DNA from: Vibrio anguillarum
GTDB lineage: Bacteria; Pseudomonadota; Gammaproteobacteria; Enterobacterales; Vibrionaceae
DNA length: 64,000 nt
Assembly (NCBI RefSeq): GCF_001989995.2
Contig: NZ_JAHGUP010000019.1
Location: 1-64,000, forward strand
Direction: 5' to 3'
Both the position numbers and the translations under genes were made by a program. This document shows, piece by piece, positions 1 through 8,266 of the stretch (the stretch's first letter is position 1; each line of letters starts with the position of its first letter). The notes under the pieces are model-generated. The model did no database searches. It was not told where the DNA came from and saw nothing but the letters and a program-made list of their open reading frames with translations.

Positions 1-9
1 TCCGCACCA
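1..9 (+). tRNA. 3' end of a tRNA-Leu (truncated by window edge)
   Basis: The first nine bases match the last nine of the three complete tRNA-Leu genes that follow (acceptor end plus CCA). The spacer after it (10-34) is nearly identical to the Leu-Gln spacer at 276-300, so a Leu gene very probably lies just left of the window. Confidence 0.8.
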
Positions 10-34
10 TTATTTAGATGGGCAATCATCTTGT

Positions 35-109
35 AGGGCTATCGCCAAGCGGTAAGGCAGCGGCTTTTGATGCCGCCATTCCCTGGTTCGAATCCAGGTA
101 GCCCTGCCA
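35..109 (+). tRNA. tRNA-Gln (anticodon TTG)
   Basis: This is a 75-nt cloverleaf. The acceptor AGGGCTA pairs with TAGCCCT, followed by G and an encoded CCA. The anticodon loop contains TTG and the T-loop is GGTTCGAATCC. It is the first of two almost identical Gln genes in the array. Confidence 0.95.
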
Positions 110-116
110 TATTTCA

Positions 117-177
117 TATGGCTAGCGATAAGCTACCCATAACAACGATAAATTGAGTAACCAATCCTCATTTTATC
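117..177 (+). repeat. structured Gln-Leu spacer with two stem-loops
   Basis: Just after tRNA-Gln there is an imperfect hairpin (117-140, loop around GATAA). A second hairpin has arms at 147-157 and 167-177 (10 of 11 pairs) and ends 13 nt before tRNA-Leu. Equivalent hairpins lie before the other Leu genes with different arm sequences, which suggests processing signals in a polycistronic tRNA precursor. Confidence 0.6.
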
Positions 178-190
178 TACAGCATAAGTT

Positions 191-275
191 GCGGAAGTGG
201 CGAAATTGGTAGACGCACCAGATTTAGGTTCTGGCGCCGTAAGGTGTGAGAGTTCAAGTCTCTCCTTCCGCACCA
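191..275 (+). tRNA. tRNA-Leu (anticodon TAG)
   Basis: This is an 85-nt class II tRNA with a long variable arm. The acceptor GCGGAAG pairs with CTTCCGC, then A and CCA. The anticodon loop is ATTTAGG, anticodon TAG. Confidence 0.95.
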
Positions 276-300
276 TTATTTAGATGAGCAATCATCTTGT

Positions 301-375
301 AGGGCTATCGCCAAGCGGTAAGGCAGCGGCTTTTGATGCCGCCATCCCCTGGTTCGAATCCAGGTAGCCCTGCCA
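301..375 (+). tRNA. tRNA-Gln (anticodon TTG), second copy
   Basis: The sequence is the same as the Gln gene at 35-109 apart from one base in the anticodon-stem/variable region, and it has the same 75-nt layout with encoded CCA. Together with the preceding Leu gene and spacer it forms a duplicated Leu-Gln unit. Confidence 0.95.
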
Positions 376-410
376 TTATTTGTAGGGTTAGCGATAAGCT
401 GACCGTAAAA

Positions 411-442
411 AGATAAGCTGAATCAATAACATTCGGTTTATT
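411..442 (+). repeat. stem-loop before third tRNA-Leu
   Basis: The arms at 412-423 and 431-442 pair over 12 positions (three G-U) around a 7-nt loop. They end 13 nt before tRNA-Leu. The structure equals the hairpins at 147-177 and 637-667, but the primary sequence differs. Confidence 0.55.
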
Positions 443-455
443 TAAAGAATACGCT

Positions 456-540
456 GCGGAAATGGCGAAATTGGTAGACGCACCAGATTTAGGTTCTGGC
501 GCCGCAAGGTGTGAGAGTTCAAGTCTCTCTTTCCGCACCA
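456..540 (+). tRNA. tRNA-Leu (anticodon TAG), acceptor-stem variant
   Basis: This 85-nt gene is nearly identical to the Leu gene at 191-275. The last acceptor pair is A-T instead of G-C (GCGGAAA with TTTCCGC), a compensated change that keeps the stem intact. Confidence 0.95.
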
Positions 541-551
541 TGATTTAAGAT

Positions 552-628
552 GGCTACGTAGCTCAGTTGGTTAGAGCACATCACTCATAATGATGGGGTC
601 ACAGGTTCGAATCCCGTCGTAGCCACCA
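552..628 (+). tRNA. tRNA-Met, elongator (anticodon CAT)
   Basis: This is a 77-nt cloverleaf. The acceptor GGCTACG pairs with CGTAGCC, then A and CCA. The anticodon loop is CTCATAA. The paired first acceptor base and the lack of three G-C pairs flanking the anticodon argue for the elongator form. Confidence 0.93.
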
Positions 629-636
629 TTTACAAC

Positions 637-667
637 GATAGTTTGAATAACCAATGTTCAATCTATC
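637..667 (+). repeat. stem-loop before fourth tRNA-Leu
   Basis: The arms at 637-647 and 657-667 (10 of 11 pairs) surround the loop TAACCAATG. Compared with the hairpin at 147-177, two pairs differ by changes on both arms (A-T to G-C, and G-C to A-T). It again ends 13 nt before the tRNA. Confidence 0.6.
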
Positions 668-680
668 TACAGTACAAGTT

Positions 681-765
681 GCGGAAGTGGCGAAATTGGT
701 AGACGCACCAGATTTAGGTTCTGGCGCCGCAAGGTGTGAGAGTTCAAGTCTCTCCTTCCGCACCA
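681..765 (+). tRNA. tRNA-Leu (anticodon TAG), last gene of array
   Basis: This is an 85-nt Leu tRNA with a GCGGAAG/CTTCCGC acceptor, TAG anticodon and encoded CCA. It is followed within 10 nt by an intrinsic terminator that closes the tRNA operon. Confidence 0.95.
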
Positions 766-773
766 TCAATTCA

Positions 774-801
774 AACCCAGCTTAGGCTGGGTTTTGTTTT
801 A
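774..801 (+). terminator. terminator of the tRNA array
   Basis: The stem AACCCAGC/GCTGGGTT with a 4-nt loop is followed by TTGTTTT, directly after the last tRNA-Leu. Confidence 0.85.
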
Positions 802-891
802 TTAGCCTCATAACAATATATCCTTTCCTCCCGTTTTAACCGTTGATTCATTTTTCCGATCCATTCTTTGATCACGTGAAAAGTGAGGCAT

Positions 892-921
892 AAAAAAATC
901 CAGCCGAAGCTGGATTTTTAA
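892..921 (-). terminator. terminator of flaC
   Basis: The stem AATCCAGC/GCTGGATT has a CGAA tetraloop and T-runs on both strands. It lies 16 nt past the flaC stop and may also stop leftward-entering transcription. Confidence 0.85.
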
Positions 922-937
922 TTTAAAAGTTAACGAC

Positions 938-2071
938 TTAACCAAGCAAACCAAGAGCAGCATTAGGCGCTTGTTTAGCTTGTGCCAACACTGAGCTTGA
1001 TGCTTGAGAAAGGATCTGCGATTTAGTCAAGGCAGTGGTTTCTTTCGCAAAATCAGTGTCTTTGATTCGGCTCTTAGAAGCATTTACGTTTTCGTTGATG
1101 TTATCTAAGTTGTTAATCGCATGGTTGAAACGGTTTTGGAATGCACCCAGTTGAGCACGATGGCTGTCTACAAATTGCAGTGCCGCATCAACAATGGCAA
1201 CTGATTCTTGCGAACCACCTACAGAGGTGACATCAATGGTATCGACTGTCACATCTTTTGCCGCTTGGAAACTCAGTTCACCCGCTAAGCTGCCACCAAA
1301 GGTTGCTACGCCATCAATACGGTTGCTATCAGTAAAGATTTGCAGTTTGCCTTCATCGTCAACAGAAGCTTTTAACATGTCGGTTTGACCATTGATGTAA
1401 GTGGCCAACTCTTCGATGTCATCGCCATCTTTTGCACTTAGGTTGATGGTTTGCTCGCCAGTACGTTTGTCAGTCAACGTAATGGTAAGGTCATTAGCAC
1501 CCGCTTTAACGGTCCAATCTTTATCTTGTCCATTTGCCGCTTGGTAACTCTTACCGCCCATCATTGCGTTGTCGCTGCGCATATTATTTAGGCTTAGCAT
1601 GACCGCTTCACCGTTATCCGCACCGATTTGGAATGATTTCGTCTCAAAAGTACCATTGAGCAACTTATTGCCACCAAACGATGTAGTTTCAGCAATACGG
1701 TTGAGTTCGTCATTCAGCGCGGTGATCTCTTCTTGAATCGCTACGCGGTCGGCTTTCGAGTTCGAACCATTTGACGATTGTAGAGATAAGTCACGCATAC
1801 GTTGCAAAATGTTGGTAGTTTCGTTCATTGCACCTTCAGCTGTCTGCGCAATTGAAATGCCATCATTTGCGTTGCGCACGGCAACATCTAAGCCTCTGCT
1901 TTGAACGTTCAAACGGTTAGAGATTTGCAAACCTGCTGCGTCATCTTTTGCGTTATTAATTTTGAAGCCTGATGATAAACGTTCCATTGATAACTGTTGC
2001 GCATTGCTAGCACTGTTTAGGTAGCGTTGTGCTGTCATAGCTGAAACGTTAGTGTTTACATTAACCGCCAT
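938..2071 (-). CDS. flaC: Flagellin (FlaC type)
   Basis: This is a flagellin subunit exported through the flagellar type III system and assembled into the polar filament. The product has 377 residues. The N-terminal helical region (about 1-140) carries the conserved [13 protein letters not shown] and [12 protein letters not shown] motifs, the middle (about 170-280) is variable, and the C-terminal helices end in the [11 protein letters not shown] tail. I start at the ATG at 2071 because AGGAG precedes it. An upstream in-frame start would add 23 residues foreign to flagellins. It lies behind flaA and has its own sigma28-type promoter, matching V. cholerae flaC, a class IV flagellin not essential for the filament. 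Assignment as FlaC rests on position and promoter class. Confidence 0.9.
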   Translation of the reverse strand: MAVNVNTNVSAMTAQRYLNSASNAQQLSMERLSSGFKINNAKDDAAGLQISNRLNVQSRGLDVAVRNANDGISIAQTAEGAMNETTNILQRMRDLSLQSSNGSNSKADRVAIQEEITALNDELNRIAETTSFGGNKLLNGTFETKSFQIGADNGEAVMLSLNNMRSDNAMMGGKSYQAANGQDKDWTVKAGANDLTITLTDKRTGEQTINLSAKDGDDIEELATYINGQTDMLKASVDDEGKLQIFTDSNRIDGVATFGGSLAGELSFQAAKDVTVDTIDVTSVGGSQESVAIVDAALQFVDSHRAQLGAFQNRFNHAINNLDNINENVNASKSRIKDTDFAKETTALTKSQILSQASSSVLAQAKQAPNAALGLLG

Positions 2072-2163
2072 AGTGGTTCTCCTATTGATTTTCCGACTTA
2101 GCGTCATAGACAAACGGTTTCCGACGTCTCGGAAAACCAAGTAGTTCTCTCAAAGTACTATTA

Positions 2164-2190
2164 TTAGCGACTGCGGTTAGGAATCCTTTA
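2164..2190 (-). promoter_or_regulatory. sigma28 (FliA) promoter of flaC
   Basis: On the minus strand there is TAAAGGAT, 11 nt, then GTCGCTAA. This compares with the sigma28 consensus TAAAGTTT-N11-GCCGATAA. It would give a leader of about 85 nt before flaC. Confidence 0.7.
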
Positions 2191-2352
2191 ACGGGAAAAC
2201 GACGATTTCGTAAAAAATAACCAATATCGATTAAAAGTGGGATAAACGCTGCAAAACTGGCTGAAATACAAAAATAGCATTAAAGATTTGACGTGATTGG
2301 TCGGCTCCACAGACGATTGAGGAGCATTGATGAGAGCAAGAAGTTATAGATA

Positions 2353-2388
2353 AAGAAAAGCCCCTTTTCCTTTGAGAGAACCGGGGCT
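2353..2388 (-). terminator. probable terminator of flaA
   Basis: AGCCCC and GGGGCT form a stem with a partly paired interior. On the minus strand it is followed by TTTTCTTT. It lies about 190 nt past the flaA stop. The rest of the flaA-flaC gap (2191-2577) shows no gene; I see only an AT-rich stretch and the flaC promoter. Confidence 0.55.
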
Positions 2389-2577
2389 AGTTGGTAGCCA
2401 GAGCCAATGTGGAGATCAGAGAAATGAACACATTACCGACTGACCGGGGCGCATGATTATCTATGACTATAAAGCAGGGTACATCTTGAGAGAGCTTTAT
2501 ATTCGGCCATAATCATACTTTGCCAAGGATTCCTTCACCTAACCCACGTCTGAGCTGTTGGATGAAGGGTCCTAACA

Positions 2578-3717
2578 TTACTGCAATAGTGACATTGCAG
2601 AATTTGGCAACTGTTTTGCTTGAGCGAGAATGGAGGTACCCGCTTGTTGCAGAATCTGTGCTTTCGTCATTTGCGTGGTTTCTTTCGCAAAATCTGTATC
2701 TTTAATTCGACTGTTGGATGCTTCAACATTCTCTTGGATATTGGCCAAGTTGTTGATGCTATGGCTTAAACGGTTTTGCTTCGCACCGAGCTCTGCCCGT
2801 TGTGAATCCACATATCTCAACGCAGCATCCAGAACGCCCACTGCATTTTGAGAACCACCAACTGAGGTGATATCAATATCTTGAACCGTCGTCTTAACGC
2901 CCGGTCCACCGTTTAGGCCAAGTTCGGTTGCCAAACCACCAGAGATGGCAAGGTCACCTTGTAAATTCGGTTCTGCGGCAAAAATTTGCAGTTTACCGTC
3001 TTGATCCACCGATGCTTTAAGCTTGTCGGTTTGACCATTAATGTAAGTCGCTAGCTCTTCAATATCATCGCCATCTTTGGCTAACACATCGAGAGTAACA
3101 AGCTCACCTGCCTGGGTGGTGAATTCAAATTTCAAATCACGCGCGCCCGCTGGCACTCCCCAATCCTTGTCCTTTCCTTGCTCTGCAAGGAACGATTGGC
3201 CGCCCATACGGAAGTCATCAGCACGTATGCTGGTAAGCCCCATAATGATCGCCTCACCTGAGCTCGCACCAATCTGGAATGATGCTTCACCAAACGAACC
3301 GTTGAGCAGTTTACGTCCACCGAATGAGGTCGTTTCTGCAATACGGTTTAACTCATCTTGCAATGCGGTCGACTCTTCATCCAAAGCTTGTCGCTCTGAC
3401 GCCGAGTTGGTGCCGTTTGCTGATTGAAGAGCAAGATCACGCATACGTTGCAAGATACTGGTCGACTCATTCATTGCCCCTTCCGCGGTCTGAGCAATCG
3501 AAATACCGTCGTTGGCATTACGCATTGCCACATCTAGGCCACGAGACTGAGCGGTTAAGCGGTTTGAAATTTGTAAGCCTGCCGCATCATCTTTAGCGCT
3601 GTTGATTTTATTACCTGATGATAAACGTTCCATCGAGGTATTTAATTCACCCGTCGCTTTATTAAGGTAACGCTGAGCAGTCATTGCTGAGACGTTAGTA
3701 TTTACTGTAATGGTCAT
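2578..3717 (-). CDS. flaA: Major flagellin (FlaA type)
   Basis: This is a filament subunit of 379 residues, close in both ends to the downstream flagellin. It has N-terminal [22 protein letters not shown] and the C-terminal heptad-rich region ending NSAMSLLQ. The middle domain (about 170-270) differs from FlaC. The start at 3717 has AGGAG upstream. It lies next to flgL and has a sigma54-type promoter, which is the arrangement of V. cholerae flaA, the flagellin required for filament formation. A 7-bp inverted repeat covers its last codons (2581-2600), without a U-tract. Confidence 0.9.
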   Translation of the reverse strand: MTITVNTNVSAMTAQRYLNKATGELNTSMERLSSGNKINSAKDDAAGLQISNRLTAQSRGLDVAMRNANDGISIAQTAEGAMNESTSILQRMRDLALQSANGTNSASERQALDEESTALQDELNRIAETTSFGGRKLLNGSFGEASFQIGASSGEAIIMGLTSIRADDFRMGGQSFLAEQGKDKDWGVPAGARDLKFEFTTQAGELVTLDVLAKDGDDIEELATYINGQTDKLKASVDQDGKLQIFAAEPNLQGDLAISGGLATELGLNGGPGVKTTVQDIDITSVGGSQNAVGVLDAALRYVDSQRAELGAKQNRLSHSINNLANIQENVEASNSRIKDTDFAKETTQMTKAQILQQAGTSILAQAKQLPNSAMSLLQ

Positions 3718-3736
3718 AGTTTGCTCTCCTAGTGAG

Positions 3737-3755
3737 TTCGCAAGCTTTTTGCGAA
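3737..3755 (-). promoter_or_regulatory. perfect palindrome in the flaA leader
   Basis: TTCGCAA and TTGCGAA are separated by 5 nt. The element lies about 8 nt upstream of the flaA Shine-Dalgarno and inside the predicted transcript. It could be an mRNA-stabilising hairpin or part of a downstream enhancer. FlrC is reported to bind downstream of the start in V. cholerae flaA, but I cannot assign the site. Confidence 0.45.
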
Positions 3756-3853
3756 GCGGCCAGCTTTACTCTCATTTGGAAGCACTGACCGTGAACTTGC
3801 TAAATCCGCTATTTGCCGATTTGAAAACTTGTTGTATCAACTCTGATATAGAC

Positions 3854-3872
3854 AATTCAATTAGTATGCCAA
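3854..3872 (-). promoter_or_regulatory. sigma54 promoter of flaA
   Basis: On the minus strand TTGGCATACTAATTGAA matches the YTGGCACG-N4-TTGCW pattern with correct GG-to-G spacing. The -12 GC is GA. The predicted start is near 3842, with a leader of about 125 nt. The remaining 3873-4112 between flaA and flgL is AT-rich and shows no gene. Three TTGCC motifs (3988, 4001, 4012) lie upstream of the promoter. Confidence 0.65.
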
Positions 3873-4112
3873 CTTTTAAAACATCTGATATTAAAATTAA
3901 TATTCTTTGTTTTTTAATCACTTAGAATAAATTCAATCATTCTATCTTTGTGAGTGAGCATCCAGTTTTTTCTCGTTAGCAACAGAGTTGCCACTTTCGT
4001 TTGCCGCTCTATTGCCTCTTTATCTCTCGATAATAGATGAGCAATTTCCAGGCCAATTTTTCAACACATTCCACTCTTCGCGCATATGGCTTAGCACATA
4101 AGGCATTGAAGA

Positions 4113-5306
4113 TTAGATATAGTTGAAAAGGGTCAAATCTTTCGTTTTACCAAAAGCCAGTTGTGAAGCCTGCAACGCACGTGAATTCTCATTAAATTCA
4201 ATCACCGCTTCCGCGTAATCGAGATCTTCAAAGTTACTTTTTGATTTCGCTAAACTAATTTTGAAATCTTCATGCTGTTCTTGTTGAATATCTAAAGTGC
4301 TCAAGCGTGCACCGACATCAGTACGCACTTTATTGAGATGAATAAAGGCGGCATGAAACTCTTCCGTAATTTGGTGCAGTTTCGCTGTCGTCGACGCATC
4401 CGATACGGAGCCTTGCGAGAGCTCAATCGCGTCTTTATAGCTATCAAATAAGGTAAAGGTTGAACGCGGCTCTAGGCTTAACACATCACCTTTCGAGATT
4501 TGCCCTTTTACGTGCACCGTCAGATCTTGATATCGAATGCCTTTTTGTGGATCAAACTCATCGGCCTGTACCACGCTGCCATCTTTCTCTAATTGGTAAC
4601 CATATTTGCCGTTAGCCATATCAACAAACGTCACGGTATAGCGTGATGTATCATTCGAGTCTAAATTGGTTGCACGCTCGAGCAGTAACTCTGAACCTTC
4701 GTTTAATTGATAGTTTGGTTCGTAGTTACCAAACGGGTTATCAATCTCCATAAACACTTTATTACCCGGATTATTGAACGGGATCTCTAAGCTGTTGGAG
4801 ATGCGCATTTTGCGCTGATAATCATCGCCGGAATAAGTCACGTTACTGGCATTATCTCTAAAAAATGGCTGATTCTTCGGCTTGGTGCCGGCAAACATGT
4901 AGTTACCGGACTCATCTTGCGTATTTGCTAGTTCAATTAAGTTGTTAAACATCTCTTGCAGCTCACGCGCTTTCGCTTCTCTATCTTCTGGAGAGAATGA
5001 GCCGTTAATCATTTCCATGACAGTACGCTTTGCCTCATCGGTCGAGCTTTCCGCATTGGCAATGATTACTTCTTGATGTTCTAAGCGGTTTCGAACCAGC
5101 ACTATTGCATCAAGATATTGGCGTAATTGCTCTTCTTGCTGCCCTACTTTTTGGATGTAATGAGTGGCTAATGGACTATCACTGGCCGAAAGCAACTTCT
5201 TACCCGACGCTAGCTGCGCTTGGTTATGATGGATCTTTGATTCTTGACGGCGCATATCGTTTTGCACCGATTGATAGTTATGGAAGCTCGATATTCTGGT
5301 TAACAT
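4113..5306 (-). CDS. flgL: Flagellar hook-filament junction protein FlgL (HAP3)
   Basis: FlgL forms the second adaptor ring between hook and filament, outside the cell. The product of 397 residues has flagellin-like ends: N-terminal MLTRISSFHNYQSVQNDM with an LASGKKLLSASDSP segment, and a C-terminal helical end with an ALQASQLAFGKTKDLTLFNYI-like tail. AGGAGG precedes the ATG. It starts 10 nt after the flgK stop, so it is co-transcribed from the sigma54 promoter of flgK. Confidence 0.95.
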   Translation of the reverse strand: MLTRISSFHNYQSVQNDMRRQESKIHHNQAQLASGKKLLSASDSPLATHYIQKVGQQEEQLRQYLDAIVLVRNRLEHQEVIIANAESSTDEAKRTVMEMINGSFSPEDREAKARELQEMFNNLIELANTQDESGNYMFAGTKPKNQPFFRDNASNVTYSGDDYQRKMRISNSLEIPFNNPGNKVFMEIDNPFGNYEPNYQLNEGSELLLERATNLDSNDTSRYTVTFVDMANGKYGYQLEKDGSVVQADEFDPQKGIRYQDLTVHVKGQISKGDVLSLEPRSTFTLFDSYKDAIELSQGSVSDASTTAKLHQITEEFHAAFIHLNKVRTDVGARLSTLDIQQEQHEDFKISLAKSKSNFEDLDYAEAVIEFNENSRALQASQLAFGKTKDLTLFNYI

Positions 5307-5316
5307 TTATCGCCTC

Positions 5317-7191
5317 CTATCTCAGCTGCAAAATCGTGTTGAAAGTATCATTAGCCACCTGCATGATGCGTGAGGAAGCCATATAAGCTTGTTGGAATTT
5401 CATCATGTTCGCAGCTTCCTCATCAAGGTTGACTCCGGAAATGGACGCAATGCGCTCCTGCGCTGACTCTTTTTCAAGCCTGGCCACGTCACTTAAGCGT
5501 GACGCGGTGGCCAGTTGCAAACCAAAATCAGTATTGAGATCGTGATAAACCCCGAGCACGGTCGTTTCACCGCCATTGAGTTTTTTCTCTGTTTGAATGT
5601 GCTGCATCTTACGCAAATTGCCGTTGTCACCTTCTGAGGGGACAAGGTTTGCCGTAAATTTATCATTGGGTAGCGCACCTGCTGTCAACTCGAACGTTGT
5701 ACCAAGCACAGTAATCGAATTCGATGGTGGGTAGGCCTGTGGTTCTAGCAGCACGTTGCCTTTGGTATCCGTGACCGCAAATTGATCGCCCGTTGGTGAG
5801 ATCACCACTTCAAATTCACGCAGCCCACCTGCCGATAAAATATTAAATTTTGCCTGCCCTTGGGCAAAAGTAGTGGAGGCTTCATAACTTTGTGCGGCAA
5901 TGGCTGTCGGATCGTTGGTCGCCATTTTCATAATAGCGGCACCATTACGCGTTGGACGCAGCAATATGCGCTCCCCGGCTTGAGGGGCGTTGCGAATATC
6001 AACTCGCATTCCATCTAAAAATAAACTGCTGCCAACGACCGGAACGTTAACCCGCTCGCCCGTTGGCTTTAATACGGTATAATTGCTGCCGTTGTACTGT
6101 AGGGAGTATTCACCACTTTTCAACGCTGAAGTATCTTCGATATAGACCGCCATATCGGCTTTTGAATTGCCAGCGATGATCGCTCGCGAGCGGGCATTGA
6201 CTTCAGAGTTCACATCCGTAAACAACGCTCTTCCCACATTGCCACGTAAGTCCAAGCCTTGTGATTGCAACTTGTTAACTTCATAAGAGAAAGATGTTGC
6301 CATGCGGCCAAGTTCATCCATTAGGTAAGGAATGTGCTTATCTCGCATGGTAAACAGCGCACTTAACTTACCACCAATATCCTCAGTGGTAATGGTCTTG
6401 ATCCCTTTGCCTTCAATCATGGCCAAGCGGCGCTGACTCACATCAGGATAACCATCAACCATCTTCATTTGGCTGGCTTCTGTACCTGAGACGAGCGTGT
6501 GCCCGCTCCCGATATGGATGTTAAACCCTTCAGCATTTTTACGTGGCGTCACGGTGACCTTGGTGTATTCAGACAACTCAGCCACCAATTTTTCATGCTG
6601 GTCCATTAAGTCATTGTGAGGACCAGGAGTACGCATCATTAAGCGTTGTAAATCTCGCAGCTCAAGCGCCAATTGGTTAATACGCTCAACGGCAACATCT
6701 AGCCCTTTGTTGGTCGCATCAGATTGGCGGCGAATGTTCTCGTGAAAATCATTCATGTTTTGAGTGATCAGATCCGCTTTCTCAAGTACAACTTTACGCG
6801 CACCTACATCATTCGGGCTGTCGGCGAGGGTTTTGATCGCATCAAACCATTCGTTTAAGTTTTCAGGGATTTTTTTCGAGGCCACTGACGACAATAACTT
6901 TGAGAGCATGTCTAAATTTTCTTCGTCGTCACGCTTAAAGGAAAAGCTGGTGGTAGATAGGTTTAATTCATTAACGGCAAATTGATCCCATGAGCGGCGA
7001 ACTTTTTCCACATGTACGCCCATACCGTAGGTTTCACCACCGTATTGGCGAGGCGTATTGGTCCCTTGGATCACAGACTGACGGCTGTAACCTTCTGTAT
7101 TAACATTAGAAATGTTATGACCTGTGGTGCTGAGTTGTCTCTGAGCGGTAAGTACACTTTGGGTACCTAGATTCAGAAGATCCGACGCCAT
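5317..7191 (-). CDS. flgK: Flagellar hook-associated protein FlgK (HAP1)
   Basis: FlgK is the first junction protein on the hook tip. The product has 624 residues. The N-terminal rod/hook motif (SVLTAQRQLSTTGHNISNVNTEGYSRQ, about 12-39) and the C-terminal NMMKFQQAYMASSRIM helix form the D0 coiled ends. GGGGG precedes the start. It is separated from flgJ by an intrinsic terminator and has its own near-perfect sigma54 promoter, so flgKL is a transcription unit distinct from flgFGHIJ. Confidence 0.96.
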   Translation of the reverse strand: MASDLLNLGTQSVLTAQRQLSTTGHNISNVNTEGYSRQSVIQGTNTPRQYGGETYGMGVHVEKVRRSWDQFAVNELNLSTTSFSFKRDDEENLDMLSKLLSSVASKKIPENLNEWFDAIKTLADSPNDVGARKVVLEKADLITQNMNDFHENIRRQSDATNKGLDVAVERINQLALELRDLQRLMMRTPGPHNDLMDQHEKLVAELSEYTKVTVTPRKNAEGFNIHIGSGHTLVSGTEASQMKMVDGYPDVSQRRLAMIEGKGIKTITTEDIGGKLSALFTMRDKHIPYLMDELGRMATSFSYEVNKLQSQGLDLRGNVGRALFTDVNSEVNARSRAIIAGNSKADMAVYIEDTSALKSGEYSLQYNGSNYTVLKPTGERVNVPVVGSSLFLDGMRVDIRNAPQAGERILLRPTRNGAAIMKMATNDPTAIAAQSYEASTTFAQGQAKFNILSAGGLREFEVVISPTGDQFAVTDTKGNVLLEPQAYPPSNSITVLGTTFELTAGALPNDKFTANLVPSEGDNGNLRKMQHIQTEKKLNGGETTVLGVYHDLNTDFGLQLATASRLSDVARLEKESAQERIASISGVNLDEEAANMMKFQQAYMASSRIMQVANDTFNTILQLR

Positions 7192-7246
7192 ACTGCCCCC
7201 GAAAACCTAATCAAATCAGTGGTTACTGAATATCTAAGTTAGTAAT

Positions 7247-7263
7247 TGCAATATGTATGCCAA
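7247..7263 (-). promoter_or_regulatory. sigma54 promoter of flgKL
   Basis: On the minus strand TTGGCATACATATTGCA fits the -24/-12 consensus with exact spacing and both GG and GC present. The predicted start is near 7236, about 45 nt before flgK. Confidence 0.85.
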
Positions 7264-7299
7264 AGGAATTTCAAAGAAGAGATTAGACAAAATAAAGGA

Positions 7300-7326
7300 A
7301 AGATAAAAGCCAGCAAGGCTGGCTTT
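7300..7326 (-). terminator. terminator after flgJ
   Basis: A 9-bp stem AAAGCCAGC/GCTGGCTTT with a 3-nt loop is followed by TTATC on the minus strand. It lies 8 nt past the flgJ stop and ends the flgFGHIJ unit. Confidence 0.85.
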
Positions 7327-7333
7327 AGAGGGG

Positions 7334-8257
7334 TTATTCCATTGCTTCAATTTGAGATTTTACTCTCAGCACTTTTTCAGCATAGTATGGGTCCGTCGCG
7401 TAACCAGCAGCGTGCAGGCCACGAATGAAAGACTCATCGCTGCCATTATGGTTCAGCGCCACGGTGTAGCGCGGATTGTCATTGAGAAAACGAACATAGT
7501 CATTAAAACTGTCTTGATAATTTCCATAAGAACGGAACGCAGCTTTTTCCATCACGGGTGTATTATCATGATATTCAAGAGTTTGCGTCGCCACTTTCTC
7601 ACCTAACCAACTTTTATCCGCTTTGATGTTGAATAAGTTATTACTGCTACCACGAGCATTTTGAACAACTTTTTGTCCCCATCCGGTTTCTAATGCCGCT
7701 TGAGCAAGTAGCAGTGAAGAGTCAACACCTAATGCCCGCGCTGCTTTTTCAGCATAAGGTTTCATTGAAACTACAAACGCTTGCGGCGAATCAAATCGAC
7801 TCGATTCGACCTTGCTAGGTTCGATCGTTTCTTGCGTTGAGAGGCGGCGGTTGTTACTGCGTTCGATACGGCGCATGGCTTCTTGGAAACCATCTTGCGT
7901 CGGGTCGGTTATTGATGGATCGTTTTTCGAGGTGCCGTTAGCCTGACTGAGCTGCGCCACAATCATATCGGCAAGCCCTAAAGAACCGGAGGCACTGAGC
8001 TCGCTCGACATTTGTTCATCAAGCATTTGTCGATAGAAATCTTCGTTTTGGCTGTTGAACATCTCAGATTTAAAATCGGCATTGGCGTCGCGCATCGATT
8101 TGAACAACATTGAGGTAAAAATCGCTTCAAACTGTTTGGCTGCGGCCTTGAGCGCCGCTGACTCGCCTTCTTTATCACCGGTTTTTGCTTGCTGACGTAG
8201 CTTATCTAAGCTAGCAATATCATGAATAAAGCCAATATCATTGGGATTATTAATCAT
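7334..8257 (-). CDS. flgJ: Flagellar rod-cap / peptidoglycan hydrolase FlgJ
   Basis: This periplasmic two-domain protein has 307 residues. Residues about 30-110 are the rod-binding domain (AAKQFEAIFTSMLFKSMRDAN). Residues about 150-305 are a GH73 glucosaminidase domain with the catalytic region AALETGWGQ and the YATDPYYAEKV motif. It caps the growing rod and opens peptidoglycan for it. AGGAG precedes the ATG. It is the last gene of flgFGHIJ, 9 nt after flgI. Confidence 0.96.
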   Translation of the reverse strand: MINNPNDIGFIHDIASLDKLRQQAKTGDKEGESAALKAAAKQFEAIFTSMLFKSMRDANADFKSEMFNSQNEDFYRQMLDEQMSSELSASGSLGLADMIVAQLSQANGTSKNDPSITDPTQDGFQEAMRRIERSNNRRLSTQETIEPSKVESSRFDSPQAFVVSMKPYAEKAARALGVDSSLLLAQAALETGWGQKVVQNARGSSNNLFNIKADKSWLGEKVATQTLEYHDNTPVMEKAAFRSYGNYQDSFNDYVRFLNDNPRYTVALNHNGSDESFIRGLHAAGYATDPYYAEKVLRVKSQIEAME

Positions 8258-8266
8258 CTTCCTCTC

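Noticed and set aside
305..541. Minus-strand reading frame of 78 codons
   Set aside because: It lies across tRNA-Gln and tRNA-Leu genes; no ribosome-binding site and no plausible protein.
2581..2600. Inverted repeat CTGCAAT/ATTGCAG at the flaA stop as terminator
   Set aside because: It is within the coding end and has no U-tract; the hairpin at 2353-2388 fits better.
3718..4112. Gene between flaA and flgL
   Set aside because: Short frames there lack ribosome-binding sites and overlap the sigma54 promoter and leader of flaA.
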